A DNA stretch of 64,000 bases from CBDCFL01 sp965216135 (GCA_965216135.1 CBDCFL010000024.1:930001-994000), one strand, 5' to 3'; numbered from the stretch's first letter, positions 53,007 to 63,074 are shown. Numbers and translations are program-made. The notes: generated from the sequence alone by a model not told the origin.

Positions 53007-54508
53007 ATGTATTCTGTGGAACTGTATAGTCGGGTACGCCGTGCGTGCCATGTGGATGGGATGAGCAAGAGTGCGGCGGCCCGACATTTTGGGATTGATC
53101 GCAAGACTGTGTCAAAAATTCTGAAGCATGCGGTGCCACCGGGGTATCGCAGGAATGGGCCACCAGCCCGTCCAAAGCTTGACCCGTTCATTCCGCTCAT
53201 CAACCAGATATTGGAAGAGGATAAGTCGCGGCTCAAGAAGCAGCGGCATACGTCGAAGCGGATATATGAGCGTCTGCGTGATGAACATGGCTTCGTCGGC
53301 GGCATCACCATCGTCACGGACTATGTGCGTGAGCGGAAGCGGCGGACGCGGGAGGTGTTCGTGCCGCTGAGCCACGCGCCGGGCCACGCCAGGTTGATTT
53401 TGGTGAGGCGCTTGGCGAGATTGGCGGGGTCGTGCGCAAGCTGCACTACTTTGCAATGTCTCTGCCGCACTCGGACGCGTTCTTCATCAAGGCCTATCCG
53501 GCGGAGACAACCGAGGCCTTTTGTGATGGCCATGTCTCCGCCTTTGCGTTCTTCGGAGGCGTGCCGCTGTCAGGGCTCTACGACAACACCACGATCGCGG
53601 TGGCGCGGATCCTCGGGGACGGAACCCGGCAACGCACCAGAACCTTTGCTGAGTTGCAGTCGCATTACCTGTTCGAGGACCGGTTCGGCCGTCCTGGCAA
53701 GGGGAATGACAAGGGTAGTGTCGAAGGCACAATCGGTTATGGCCGGCGGAACTTCCTGGTGCCGATGCCGCGCTTCGACAGTTTCGATGATCTGAACGCC
53801 CGGCTGGAGGAGCAATGCCTCAAACGGCAGGACGAAGTATTGCGAGGTCATTCCGAGACTATCGGCGAGCGGCTGATGCGTGATCTTGATGCGCTGATGA
53901 CACTACCCCTGACGCCCTATGACGCCTGCGGGAAGGTCAGCACCCGGGCGACGTCGATCTCGATGGTCCGCTATCGCAACAACGACTATTCCGTGCCGGT
54001 CGCATACGCCCATCACGAGGTCCAGGTTCGCGGCTATGTCCACAAGGTCATCATCGGCTGCGGCACGGAAATCATCGCCTGCCACAAGCGGTCCTACGAA
54101 AAAGCGGACATGGTCTTCGATCCGATGCACTTCCTGCCTCTGCTGGAACAGAAGGTCGGCGCGCTTGATCAGGCGGCTCCGTTGCAGGGCTGGGACCTGC
54201 CCGGGGAGTTCGCCACCCTGCACCGGCTGCTGGAAGCGCGCATGGGAAAGAAGGGCAAGCGCGAATACGTCCAGGTTCTGCGGCTGCTGGAGAGCTTCGA
54301 GATGGGCCATGTTCACGGTGCCATCAGGCAGTCACTGGAACTCGGGGCCATCGGCTACGATGCAGTGAAGCATCTCGTCCTCTGCCGGATCGAGAAACGC
54401 CCACCCCGGCTCGATCTGGAGATTTACCCGTACCTGCCCAAAAGCACTGGTCGAGACCACCAATCCTGCCCGCGAGCTATATGAGCCTGATGGCGCAGGC
54501 GCCGGCAT
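53007..54508 (+). pseudogene. istA: IS21 istA, frameshifted
   Basis: Compared with copy 1, a C is lost near 53390 (CACGCCAGG against CACGCCCAGG), which breaks the frame at the start of the DDE core. Near the end there is one extra A, and four extra bases alter the last residues (YLPKSTGRDHQSC before the stop at 54484). The catalytic part (53432-54484) can still be read in another frame. IstB of this copy is intact. Confidence 0.9.
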
Positions 54509-55259
54509 GACCGACACCCCGCAGGTTCTGCTGCAGCACCACCTCAAGAAGCTCCGGCTGCCGACCTTCCACAGCGAATATGCCAAACAGGCCCGGCAAT
54601 GCGCAGTGGAGAACAAGGATCACATCAACTACCTGCTGCGGCTTTGCGAGTTGGAACTGATCGAGCGCGAACGCCGGATGATCGAGCGCAGGATCAAGGC
54701 CGCAAAGTTCCCGGCGACCAAAAGCCTGGACAGCTTCAACTTCAAGGTCATCCCGTCGCTGAACAAGGTCCTGACCATGCAACTGGCCCGCAGTGAGTTC
54801 ATCGACCGGCGCGCCAATATCATCGCATTGGGGCCAAGCGGCACAGGTAAAACCCATATCGCCCTGGGATTGGGTCTGGCGGCCTGCCAGAAGGGCAGGA
54901 AAGTACGCTTCACCACTGCCGCTGCTCTCGTCCATGAACTCATCGAGGCCGTCGACGAACGCCGCCTGCAGCGCTTGCAGAAACAACTGGTCAGCCAGGA
55001 CCTGCTGATCATTGATGAACTGGGTTTTGTGCCACTGAGCAAGACCGGGGCCGAGCTTCTCTTCGAGATCATCTCGCAGCGCTACGAACGTGGCTCCATC
55101 ATCATCACATCCAACCTGCCGTTCGATGAATGGACCGAGGTCTTCGGCGCAGAACGCCTCACAGGTGCCATTCTCGATCGCCTGACCCACCACGTCCATA
55201 TCCTCGAGATGAACGGCGAAAGCTACCGGTTGCGCCAGAGCAAAATCGCCAAACCGTAA
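54507..55259 (+). CDS. istB: IS21 helper ATPase IstB (copy 2)
   Basis: 250 residues, the same protein as at 9681-10433: Walker A GPSGTGKTHIALGLG, Walker B LLIIDELGF. Its partner IstA is broken here, so this copy would need IstA from copy 1. Confidence 0.95.
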   Translation: MTDTPQVLLQHHLKKLRLPTFHSEYAKQARQCAVENKDHINYLLRLCELELIERERRMIERRIKAAKFPATKSLDSFNFKVIPSLNKVLTMQLARSEFIDRRANIIALGPSGTGKTHIALGLGLAACQKGRKVRFTTAAALVHELIEAVDERRLQRLQKQLVSQDLLIIDELGFVPLSKTGAELLFEIISQRYERGSIIITSNLPFDEWTEVFGAERLTGAILDRLTHHVHILEMNGESYRLRQSKIAKP

Positions 55260-56338
55260 TCCTGAAAATACCAAAACTGCGAAAAGGTTGGCCTGCGGCC
55301 AACGCACCCTGGCACGCATCAGCTATTTGGAAAGCACACGCACCAGGGTGCGCACCTAAATCAAACCAGGTGTCCAGTTTTGCACCGGGACATTGACCCT
55401 TTTTACTCCGGGATTGACAGTCGAGGTGGGAACCAAGGATTAGCCGGTCGGGAGCGGCTAGCCGCTCCACTGTGGAGATATGCACAACGCAGACGGCACG
55501 GCATTCAAGTGGTTCGATATCCGGTCGTTTCCGAGAGAGCCGAGATTAGTCGTGGCGAGGGTCGAGCAGCGATTAGGATATTGCGTCAATGCATTTTCGG
55601 CACTATGTTCAGTGTGCGGCCCTTGCTCAATGACAAGACCCCACGGGCGCTTCCTTTTGGATAGTTGAGTGGCGGGCCGCACTTCTCTCAGAAGTATTCC
55701 TTCGTTCCGAGACGCCAGAGGTCGTACTCTGTCTCAATCTTATCTCTGATGAGGTCGTAGGAACGTGGGTCGCCTCTTTCCCATTTTCGCTGCACCGCCC
55801 ATGCGCAATAATCCGCAATCTGAAGGCATGGTTCCGCCACTGATCGCGGAAAAGATGTCTTCCATTGCTGCCGCTGGATCACCTGTTGCATCACATCGTT
55901 CACAGCAGACGTGAAAACCGCTTGCCCTTTTTTGGTGCCAACCGCAGCGGCCATAATTTGGGCCTCGGTGTGCCCATGCAACAGGTCCGGACCCACGTGC
56001 TTGAAGTGAAAATACCAAGCGGTCTTGTAAAATCGCTCCTTGGTGGCACGAGTCTGAGGTTGCGCCTTAGCTTTTTCGAGAACTGTGACATCAATGCGGA
56101 TATCATCCTGCGCAGCAATATATTCGTAGACTTCGTCGCGAACGACCTGCTTGTCCTCTGAGGCGTGAAACATTTCCTGAACCGGCAGCCCACGCCAGAT
56201 CATGTCTCGCCGTAGCGCGAGTAGTCCGTCTCCAACGGAGCAATCGGGGAGTTTCACGGTGCAGACCAAGAAAAATCGACTTGCGCGATCATTGCGTTCA
56301 AATGTGAAGCAACCGGCCTCATCAGAAAAAATGTATGA

Positions 56339-57463
56339 TACCAACGGCATCAATTTCTGACTCTGTGGGGATTCCCAAATCGGTTTTGATCTGATTCAAG
56401 GTTGGCAAAGGAGGATCGCCATGCCAGCCAGTGTTCCGCTTCGTCGCGACTTTGATGCCCGCCACCTTCGTAAACTCGCCAGCCGTTGCAAGGATGCCCG
56501 GCAGAGCCGCCGTCTGTTGTCTCTTGCGGCGGTCTACGATGGCATGCGCCGTGGAGAGGCCGCAAGGATCGGTGGGATGGCGCCAAACCCTGCGGGACTG
56601 GGACCGGTTCAACGAAGAGGGACCGGATTCACCAACCGCAAGGGCGCGGGCCGGACGCGTCTGAGCGATGTCAGATGAAAGAACTTGGCGAGATTGTCGA
56701 GACCGGCCCCGACGGTGGATTTCGCTGGCGGCGGATCGACCTGAAGCGGGTGATCAGGCGCGCTTTGGCGTCATCTATTCCGAGCGCGGGCCAGACTGCT
56801 TCGAACTGGGCTTTGCCCATATCAGCGCCCGCCCGCAGCATCCCAGGCGTAGCGGATCATCGAGGCGTTTAAAAAAAACTTCGCCGACACGCTCCAGGTG
56901 CATATAGCTGACCTGCCAGCGGGAACGCCGGTGGAGATCTGGTTCCAGGACGAAGCACGCCTTGGCCAGAAGAATGGCCTGACGCGCCTGTGGGCGAGAA
57001 AGGGCACGCGCCCCCGCCAGCCGGCCGATCAGCGCTATCACAACGCCTATCTGTTCGGCGCCATCTGTCCGGCTCACGGCAAGGGGGCGGCGCTCATGCT
57101 GCCTTGGGCGGACGCGCAAGCCATGCAGATGCATCTCGACGAGATCAGCCGCCACGTCGCCCGAAAGGCCCATGCGGTTGTGCTGATGGATCGGGCCGGA
57201 TGGCACACCACCGGCAAACTCAAATCCCGAAGAACCTCACCATCATCCTGCTGCCATCGCGCGCTCCGGAACTGAACCCGGTGGAAAATATCTGGCAGTA
57301 CTTGCGCGCCAATTGGCTCTCCAACCGCGTGTTCGAAGACTACAATGCCATCGTCGATGCTGGATGCGAAGCTTGGAAAAAGCTCATCGCACAGCCCGAA
57401 ACCATCACATCAATCGGAATGCGAAAATGGGCCCATATCGGTCAATGTTAAATGCCGCTGGTA
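56339..57463 (+). mobile_element. IS630-family element, copy E (diverged)
   Basis: 1125 bp, with ends TACCAACGGCATC and ATGCCGCTGGTA, flanked by TGA at 56336-56338 and 57464-57466. It is a diverged relative of copies A-D. Its transposase is degraded. A short piece of the same element type is embedded at 12352-12397. Confidence 0.9.
56421..57451 (+). pseudogene. IS630 transposase, several frameshifts (copy E)
   Basis: It starts MPASVPLRRDFDARHLRKL. The frame then changes several times: QTLRDWDRFNEEGP, then KELGEIVETGPDGGFRWRRIDLKRV, then an A8 run near 56871. The DDE half IWFQDEARLGQKNGLTRLW follows to 57275, and a last shift leads to APELNPVENIWQYLRANW ending at 57451. No full-length product is possible. 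Confidence 0.88.
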
Positions 57464-57699
57464 TGACCTCGACATAGCTACGACGGAACAAAATATTTCC
57501 TAGTCGTGCAAGCCCCAAACACTGCTCCTACAGCGTCGAAAGGTCTGGGATGCGATTGGCAGGCAGCTTGGAGTGACCGACGGCATCTACAGCCGAAGGC
57601 AACGTTCAAAGATATCCGGCAAGGCAAGACTTTGAGCCACCCGGTGCAACGCACAGATACAGCCCCTGACCGTCGCCAAACATTCCGGGTGATTTGGTT

Positions 57700-57900
57700 G
57701 CCGCAACGCTGATAGCTGACCAGTTGAAGGCAACGCCGGAAAAAATGACCGGAAAATTGGTCGCATGTTGGGTGTGGACGGCAAGACCGTGGCGACTGTA
57801 AGGGCAGAGCTGGAAGGAACTGCGGGTTTTCGCACTTGGACAAGACGGTCGGCAAGGATGGCAAGGCCCCCCGGCAGACAAGCGACGGGAGAATTGGTTT
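57700..57900 (+). pseudogene. Fragment of a ParB-like HTH gene
   Basis: Reads QLKATPEK, then one base is lost in an A run, then NDRKIGRMLGVDGKTVATVRAELEG. It matches the HTH part of the ORF on the opposite strand at 58062-58643 (LKAAPERSNRQIAAALGVDHKTVQSVREERE). The rest is degraded. The surrounding 57476-58061 holds no other recognisable gene. Confidence 0.55.
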
Positions 57901-58061
57901 GCGGCGCTTCTAACTGTCCGGGGCCAACGGTCCATGCTAGCCGCGACGGTGGCGAAAATGCCGAGAGGCGGCGCTACTATCGAACTGCAAATTTGCAGAC
58001 CGAAAGCTCTATCGCCGAAGCCAATATCGCGCGCAGTCAAGTAATCACAACACCCTTAGGT

Positions 58062-58643
58062 CTAGCCGAGACACTGATAGGTGCAAGAAACCGTGGTTGC
58101 GACACAACCGAAGGAAGGATTGAATTGCGTGCACTGACGGTGCTCCCCCTCAAATGGATCGGCCCGCCTATAGCCCCAGCCTTTGCAACGCGAGTTTGCC
58201 GCCTCCTGAGCGCTATCCCAATCAACAGTTACGATTTCGAAGGCGCTAGCTTCGTAGGAGCCGACGCCGAGGTAGCGCACGAACCTCCTGTCGGGCGCGG
58301 CCATTTTGGTTGCAGCCAGTTCGTCGTTTTCTGCTTTTTTCTCAGCAGCCTTCTTTTGGCGCACCGATTTTGCAAAATTTGGTGTTTCATCAAGATCAGC
58401 TTCTTCGGGGATTTGCTGTGTGGGAACGTGCTTGCGAGCAGGCTGTTTGCGACCAAGAGTGTCTGTTTTGGTGGCGACGTGGGGAATTTCCCCACGTGTC
58501 TCTCGTTCCTCGCGGACGGACTGGACCGTCTTGTGGTCCACACCCAACGCCGCCGCAATCTGACGGTTACTTCGTTCCGGTGCAGCCTTTAGTTCGGCAG
58601 CTATCAGCGCCCGCCTTTGCGCTTGGTTGATATGGCGGCGCAC
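58062..58643 (-). CDS. Chimeric ORF: ParB-like HTH joined to a YecR-like domain
   Basis: 193 residues from a GTG at 58643; the frame is open further upstream (EWPKFIRKGLSEGEKF...) without a start, so the true N-terminus is lost. Residues 1-60 (INQAQRRALIAAELKAAPER, SNRQIAAALGVDHKTVQSVR) look like the HTH following a ParB/Srx-type domain of phage and plasmid proteins. A low-complexity linker (QKKAAEKKAENDE) follows. The last 75 residues (VTVDWDSAQEAANSRCKGWGY, CTQFNPSFGCVATTVSCTYQC) match the YecR-like lipoprotein pattern with its conserved cysteines. A cytoplasmic DNA-binding part joined to an outer-membrane lipoprotein domain makes no obvious sense. An accidental fusion is likely, but both halves are well preserved. 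Confidence 0.5.
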   Translation of the reverse strand: MRRHINQAQRRALIAAELKAAPERSNRQIAAALGVDHKTVQSVREERETRGEIPHVATKTDTLGRKQPARKHVPTQQIPEEADLDETPNFAKSVRQKKAAEKKAENDELAATKMAAPDRRFVRYLGVGSYEASAFEIVTVDWDSAQEAANSRCKGWGYRRADPFEGEHRQCTQFNPSFGCVATTVSCTYQCLG

Positions 58644-58821
58644 GATATTCAGACGGCGAGCGTGGGTGAACTTTTCGCCTTCGGACAGCCCTTTTCGGAT
58701 AAACTTGGGCCATTCGGAAATACCTAGGGTCAGGACCCATAAACAACCAGTGATGCTGACGACGACTTGTTCCCTATAGCGGCCGTTGGTCGGATGCAGG
58801 GCAATAACGGCTGTGCGGAGA

Positions 58822-59036
58822 TAGTGTTGAAAAAGTCGGATTTCGAGAACTACAAAATTTTCGCAGATTGATCGGGGATGTGGATTTCAGCAACAGATTG
58901 CCGCTCTGGCTCTGTGTGCTCACACTGGACCGCAGTTATCCGAAAATGGCCGACCCTTCAGCTGAAAATCACGACTGGTCCTGTGCGGCGAGAAATTCTT
59001 CCGAATTTGGCAAGATAGGGACTTTTTCAACAGTAT
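58822..59036. mobile_element. Candidate MITE with 17-bp terminal inverted repeats
   Basis: The perfect 13-base ends TGTTGAAAAAGTC (58825-58837) and its complement (59020-59032) extend to ATAGTGTTGAAAAAGTC with one mismatch. About 210 bp, no ORF. The ends look like those of larger IS elements, so this is probably a non-autonomous derivative. No clear target duplication. Confidence 0.7.
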
Positions 59037-59249
59037 CAGCCCATTACAGAGACGGCCCGACCGCTGGCACGCGTCGACTTTGTGCCATGAAGAGACATTG
59101 CAATTTGCGCGCCAATAAGCAGAATCGGAATTGCAGCCCAAACACCGCAGCATCGATGCGGCACAGCCACTATTGGTAATTCTGGTTGCTGCTACAATGG
59201 CGCAAGATGGGGGACGAGGACATGCGAAATGTCATCAAGGCCGCACTTA

Positions 59250-60409
59250 TACCAACGGCCCTAGTCGTTGACCGTTTTGGCCCATTGTCTGGTAGTGATT
59301 GACGTGATTGCGGTTTTGTCGTTTGCAAAGAAGTTCTATGCTTCGCAACACCTGTCGACGATCTGCTCATAATTGTCGAAGACGGATATGGCGAGCTTGT
59401 TGGCACGCAGATAAGCCCACACATTTTCCATCGGGTTGAGTTCAAGGGAATAGGGCGGGAGTTTGAGCAGGGTGATGTTGTCGGGTACCTCCAGCTCTGC
59501 CGAACCGTGCCAGCCAGCGCCATCCAGAATGAGAAGGGCATGTGCGCCCGATGCGACGGTTTTAGCGATCTCGGCGAGATGCGCGCTCATGGCCTGTGTG
59601 TCGGCATGTGGCATGATCAGAGCGGCCGCTTCAGCCCGTTCCGGGCAGACGGTGCCGAAAATGTAGCTCCAGATATAGCGGGTGTCGCGCGGGGCACGGG
59701 GGCGTGTTCCACGCTCGGCCCGGATACGGGTGAGCGTGCCCTGCTGGCCAACCCGCGCTTCATCCTGAAACCATATCTCCAGGGGCTTGCTGCGGGCTGT
59801 TTCCGGCAAGGCTGCTTCTACCTCAGCGGCGAAGTTTTTTTAAAAGCCTCCTGTGCATCCGGGTCGGATTTCGGATGCTGCGGGCGCACCGACAGACGCC
59901 GAAAGCCCAGGCTTGCCAATTGTTTGCCAACAGTTCGCTCATGCATGGTGACGCCGAAGCGCTCTTCGATCTTGCGTTTCAGATCAATGCGCCGCCAGCG
60001 CACAACCCCATCGGTTTCGGGGTCGGGACCCGCCCGAACCATTTCCGCCAACTCCTCCTTCTGTGCCGCGCTCAGCAGACAGGGTGGATCCGGCGGGCGA
60101 CGGTTGAACAGGCCCGACACGCCCTCCGCATTGTAACGGTGGGCCCAATCCCGCAGCGTCTGCCGATCCATGCCGCAGTTTTCTGCCGCCGTCTTGCGGT
60201 CAACCCCATCCAGAACCAGGGCAATCGCCAACATCCGTCGCGCCGCTTTCCCATCCCGGCACCGCGCCGCTTCCTGGCGAAGCTCGCCTGCGGACTTGTC
60301 TTTGCGCGTAATCCTTACTGCCATCAAAGCCTCCCTTGCCTTGATGCCACTGAATCAGATCACGCCGCTCGTGGGAATCCCCTTGAGTCAAATCTGGGGG
60401 CCGTTGGTA
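59250..60409 (-). mobile_element. IS630-family element, copy C
   Basis: 1160 bp, with the same ends as copies A and B, flanked by TTA at 59247-59249 and 60410-60412. It interrupts the SEL1-repeat gene. Its sequence is nearly identical to copies A and B. Confidence 0.93.
59336..60327 (-). CDS. IS630 transposase in two frames, premature stop (copy C)
   Basis: The same two-frame layout with an A7 slip site as copies A and B. The TAG at 59336-59338 replaces TGG, as in copy A, so the C-terminal 24 residues are lost. One change, TLTRIRAERG instead of TLTRIWAERG, is seen in the DDE half. Confidence 0.85.
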
Positions 60410-61104
60410 TTACAACTTTCATTATCGCACTTGCGGCACCAGTGACCGCGCAGGACTTCGAGAGGGGACGCGAGGCGTACGAGCGCGGCGACTACGTATC
60501 GGCGCTGCGCGAGTTTCTCCCATTGGCTGAGCAGGGCGTTGTCGAGGCTCAGTATCATCTCGCCGTCATGTACGAATTCGGCCGAGGCTTGCCGCTGGAC
60601 TATGCTGAGGCGGTGAAGTGGCACCGCAAAGCAGCTGACCAAGGTTACGCCATGGCGCAGAACGACCTCGGAGTTCTTTACGCCAAAGGTCAGGGTGTGC
60701 CCCAGGATGATGTCAAGGCGGCAAAGTGGTACGAAAAGGCTGCAGCTCAAGGCATCATCAGGGCTTTGAACAACCTCGGACTCGCGTACGTCATGGGCCA
60801 GGGCGTTCCGCAAAACGATGCCATGGGATTGAAGTTATTTACTCTGGCTGCCGAGAGCGGAGACGGCGGAGCGCGGTCCAACATCGGAAATATGTACGCC
60901 TTTGGTAGGGGCGGTCTGGAGCAAGACTACATTCAAGCCCTCATGTGGTTCAATTTGGCCGCTTACGCATTTGAGGCGAACAATGAGCGTGACATGACAG
61001 TCAGAGAGATGAACGACAAGAACCGGGAACTTGCGGCATCCTTTTTAACCCCAGCGCAGATTGCCGAAGCGGAAAACCTCGCTCGCGATTGGAAGCCTAA
61101 ATGA

Positions 61105-61582
61105 CAGTGAATGCCAAGCACGGGTAAGCCGACCGATCGGCAGCGCATACTTCCGGTTGGGGTCATAACCTGTTGTCCAAACCGCTCCGTTGAAAGCCGG
61201 CATTGTCCGCGTTGCGGTCATTCAGCCCTGTAAAAGGCTGCGCAATGTACGAATGGCAGCTTTTCACGCGGCAATGCGGCGTGTCCTAATCCGGGAGATT
61301 GTCTGTCGCGAACCCCAGGCGCCGATCCGATGCGACATCGCGAATGGCTGCAAAGTCCCGCGTCTCGGTCATCCGGTTTCGGTTTTTCGCTGCGGCTTGC
61401 ACAAAAGTCCGCTTTCGGCGCTGCATCACAGCACAATGCTACCATGCTGAAGGTCTGAGATAGGCCGCGAACACCAAATGCGCAACCTCACGCGAAGGTC
61501 TGCAATGTTTTAGGTTTTTCGATGCGGGCCATTGCGCGACTTTTCGGCTTGGGCTGCGTGTGGCCCGCGTTGGGAAACCTGA
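61105..61582. other. Intergenic stretch, nothing recognised
   Basis: About 480 bp between the SEL1 gene and the IS91 unit. Short ORFs on both strands lack ribosome sites and family features. The part near 61500-61582 may hold the end of the IS91-type element, but no terminal sequence was recognised. Confidence 0.4.
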
Positions 61583-61837
61583 CTAGGAGGAAGCTGCGGG
61601 GGTTGGTTGAGCCCTATGGGGAAAGCGTGAAGCAAGTCTTGCCACAGTTGCCGCAAGATGCCGCGGTTGTGCGATGCTGGCATTGAATTGATGCATTTGC
61701 GATTGTTTTGCGGGGGCCTTTTCGACCAGTTCAGGGAGGCTGTAAGCGGCGTATGCGATTTTGGGTAAATCGATATCGACCCTGAACGCAATGGGATTCT
61801 GGGTACGGCCGTGTAGTGATGACGTGCGTCCCGTCAT
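61583..61837 (-). CDS. Small ORF coupled to the IS91 transposase
   Basis: 84 residues, starting MTGRTSSLHGRTQNPIAFRV, then LPKIAYAAYSLPELVEKAPA and ending in a basic, Pro/Ser-rich tail. Its ATG overlaps the IS91 transposase stop (ATGA), so translation is probably coupled. Similar small frames follow IS91-type transposases in other genomes, as I recall; no function is known. Confidence 0.55.
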   Translation of the reverse strand: MTGRTSSLHGRTQNPIAFRVDIDLPKIAYAAYSLPELVEKAPAKQSQMHQFNASIAQPRHLAATVARLASRFPHRAQPTPAASS

Positions 61838-63063
61838 GCGGCGGCCTTTCTGGGTGGTGCGCGGGATTGTGGTTTCTGGCCGCGTCGGAAGGTCTCGATG
61901 ATACGCATCGCGCCGCCGCAGTCCGGACATGGTTCTCGAAGTGTGAGCGGGATGACCTCGGCGGCTGGAGGGTCATCGTGTTTGACCTTATCTGCCCCGA
62001 GTAACGTTCGGGCCTTTGCTATATTGGCCTTGCACTTTGAACTGGCGAGCAGGCCATAATGACGGATGCGGTGGAACCCGTCCGGGAGAACGTGGATCAG
62101 GAAGCGGCGAATGAACTCGTCGGTGGCGAGGCGCATGGTCTTTTGCCGGTTATCTGATTTGACGCGATAATCTTTCCATCGGAACGCGACGGTGTCGGCA
62201 TCGGCGCTAATCAGGCGGCTATTCGAGATTGCCACCCGGTGCGTATACCGGCTGAGATATGCCAATACGGCCTCTGGTCCGCCGAAGGGTGGTTTGGCAT
62301 AGACCACCCATTCTATTTTGCGCAGCGGGGCGAGATACGCAGCAAACGCCTGCGGTTCTGATAACCCAGCTAGATCACCAAAGAAGTCGAGTTCGCCTGC
62401 GCGGTGCAGGGCCAGCAACCCTTCGATAAACAAGCGCCGGAACAGCCGTGATAGGACCCGAACGTGCAGAAAGAAGCCCGGCTTGCAGGCGACCCAACGG
62501 GTGCCGTCAGGGGACAGACCGCCGCCCGGAACGATCATGTGGATGTGCGGGTGATGGGTTAGCGCGGATCCCCACGTGTGGAGAACACTGGTCATGCCGA
62601 CCCGTGCACCGAGGCGTTTGGGATCAGCGGCGATGGTTGTCACCGCCTGGGCGGACACTTTAAACAGCAAGCCATAGACGGCCTTCTTGTTCCAATATGC
62701 GATCCGGGCGATCTCTGCGGGCAACGTGAAGACGACGTGGAAATACTCGACTGGTAGCGAGCTTTCGGCCCGGGCGGTCATCCAGTCCCGCGCTGCTGGT
62801 CCCTGGCATTTGGGGCAGTGCCGGTTCTTGCACGAGTTGTACGCGATGTGCTGATGGTTGCACTTGCCGCAAGCCGCCACATGCCCGCCGAGCGCCTCGG
62901 TTCGACAGGCCTCGACCGAAGACATCACTTTGAGCTGGGACAGGCTGACATGCCCGGCATTGGCCCGCCGCCACGCGGGAGCATGGGCGCGAAAGATATC
63001 AGCGATCTCCAGCTTTGATTCACTGCCCGGCAGTCGCTGCTTGCAGCGATGAGAGGGGGCCAA
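61834..63063 (-). CDS. IS91-family transposase
   Basis: 409 residues of an HUH (rolling-circle) transposase. An N-terminal zinc-binding cluster (CGKCNHQHIAYNSCKNRHCPKCQ) is followed by the HUH motif THHPHIHMIVPGGG, the YLSRYTHRVAISNSRL region with the catalytic tyrosine, and FRWKDYRVKSDNR. A C-terminal Cys pair (EPCPDCGGAMRI) follows. The frame is intact. A truncated tyrosine recombinase lies 12 bp upstream, as in IS91-type units that carry an integrase. Confidence 0.92.
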   Translation of the reverse strand: MAPSHRCKQRLPGSESKLEIADIFRAHAPAWRRANAGHVSLSQLKVMSSVEACRTEALGGHVAACGKCNHQHIAYNSCKNRHCPKCQGPAARDWMTARAESSLPVEYFHVVFTLPAEIARIAYWNKKAVYGLLFKVSAQAVTTIAADPKRLGARVGMTSVLHTWGSALTHHPHIHMIVPGGGLSPDGTRWVACKPGFFLHVRVLSRLFRRLFIEGLLALHRAGELDFFGDLAGLSEPQAFAAYLAPLRKIEWVVYAKPPFGGPEAVLAYLSRYTHRVAISNSRLISADADTVAFRWKDYRVKSDNRQKTMRLATDEFIRRFLIHVLPDGFHRIRHYGLLASSKCKANIAKARTLLGADKVKHDDPPAAEVIPLTLREPCPDCGGAMRIIETFRRGQKPQSRAPPRKAAA

Positions 63064-63074
63064 GTGGCCGAGGC

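Larger units (their letters stand above)
52899..55419 (+). mobile_element. IS21-family element, copy 2
   Basis: 2521 bp, with ends TGTGAATCCCGGAGAC at 52899 and CTCCGGGATTGACA ending at 55419. It is near-identical to copy 1 (9521-12037) but in opposite orientation, and four bases longer because of three small indels in istA. No target duplication is visible (CAATCAATAA before, GTCGAGGTGG after), so one or both flanks were rearranged. It marks the edge between the core segment and the mobile-element graveyard. Confidence 0.93.
55688..57475 (-). pseudogene. DUF3800 protein, split near its start by IS630
   Basis: The original start is rebuilt as MSR then SYIFSDEAGCFTFERND: the ATG at 57475, three codons, then, after the IS, 56338-55688. 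DUF3800 features: the opening IFSDEAG (acidic pair), LVCTVKLPD, and the C-terminal CLQIADYCAWAVQRKWERGD with a conserved acidic residue. It is predicted to be an RNase H-like fold enzyme of unknown role, frequent near mobile DNA and defence genes. The IS end reads ATGATGCCGTTGGTA in frame with the remaining gene, so a 221-residue product beginning MMPLVSYIFSDEAG could be made from the IS-supplied start. The gene may therefore still be expressed. Confidence 0.8.
59222..61104 (+). pseudogene. SEL1-repeat secreted protein, split by IS630 in its signal peptide
   Basis: Rebuilt from 59222-59249 (MRNVIKAAL) joined to 60413-61104. The signal peptide reads MRNVIKAALTTFIIALAAPV, cut after TAQ. The mature part has five or so SEL1 (TPR-like) repeats: AEQGVVEAQYHLAVMYEFGRG, AADQGYAMAQNDLGVLYAKGQ, AAAQGIIRALNNLGLAYVMGQ, and AESGDGGARSNIGNMYAFGRG. 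SEL1 proteins act as protein-interaction scaffolds in the periplasm. The IS removes the start codon. A 409-residue open frame running antisense through the IS into this gene (from 59875) is fortuitous. Confidence 0.85.

Noticed and set aside
9521..55419. Large composite transposon bounded by the two IS21 copies
   Set aside because: The segment carries essential core genes in conserved order and there are no outer duplications; an inversion-prone pair is the simpler view.
59875..61104. A 409-residue open frame running antisense through IS630 copy C into the SEL1 gene
   Set aside because: The first 184 residues are antisense to the transposase and are equally open in copies A and B, where they end elsewhere. 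The SEL1 part has its own rebuilt start and signal peptide.
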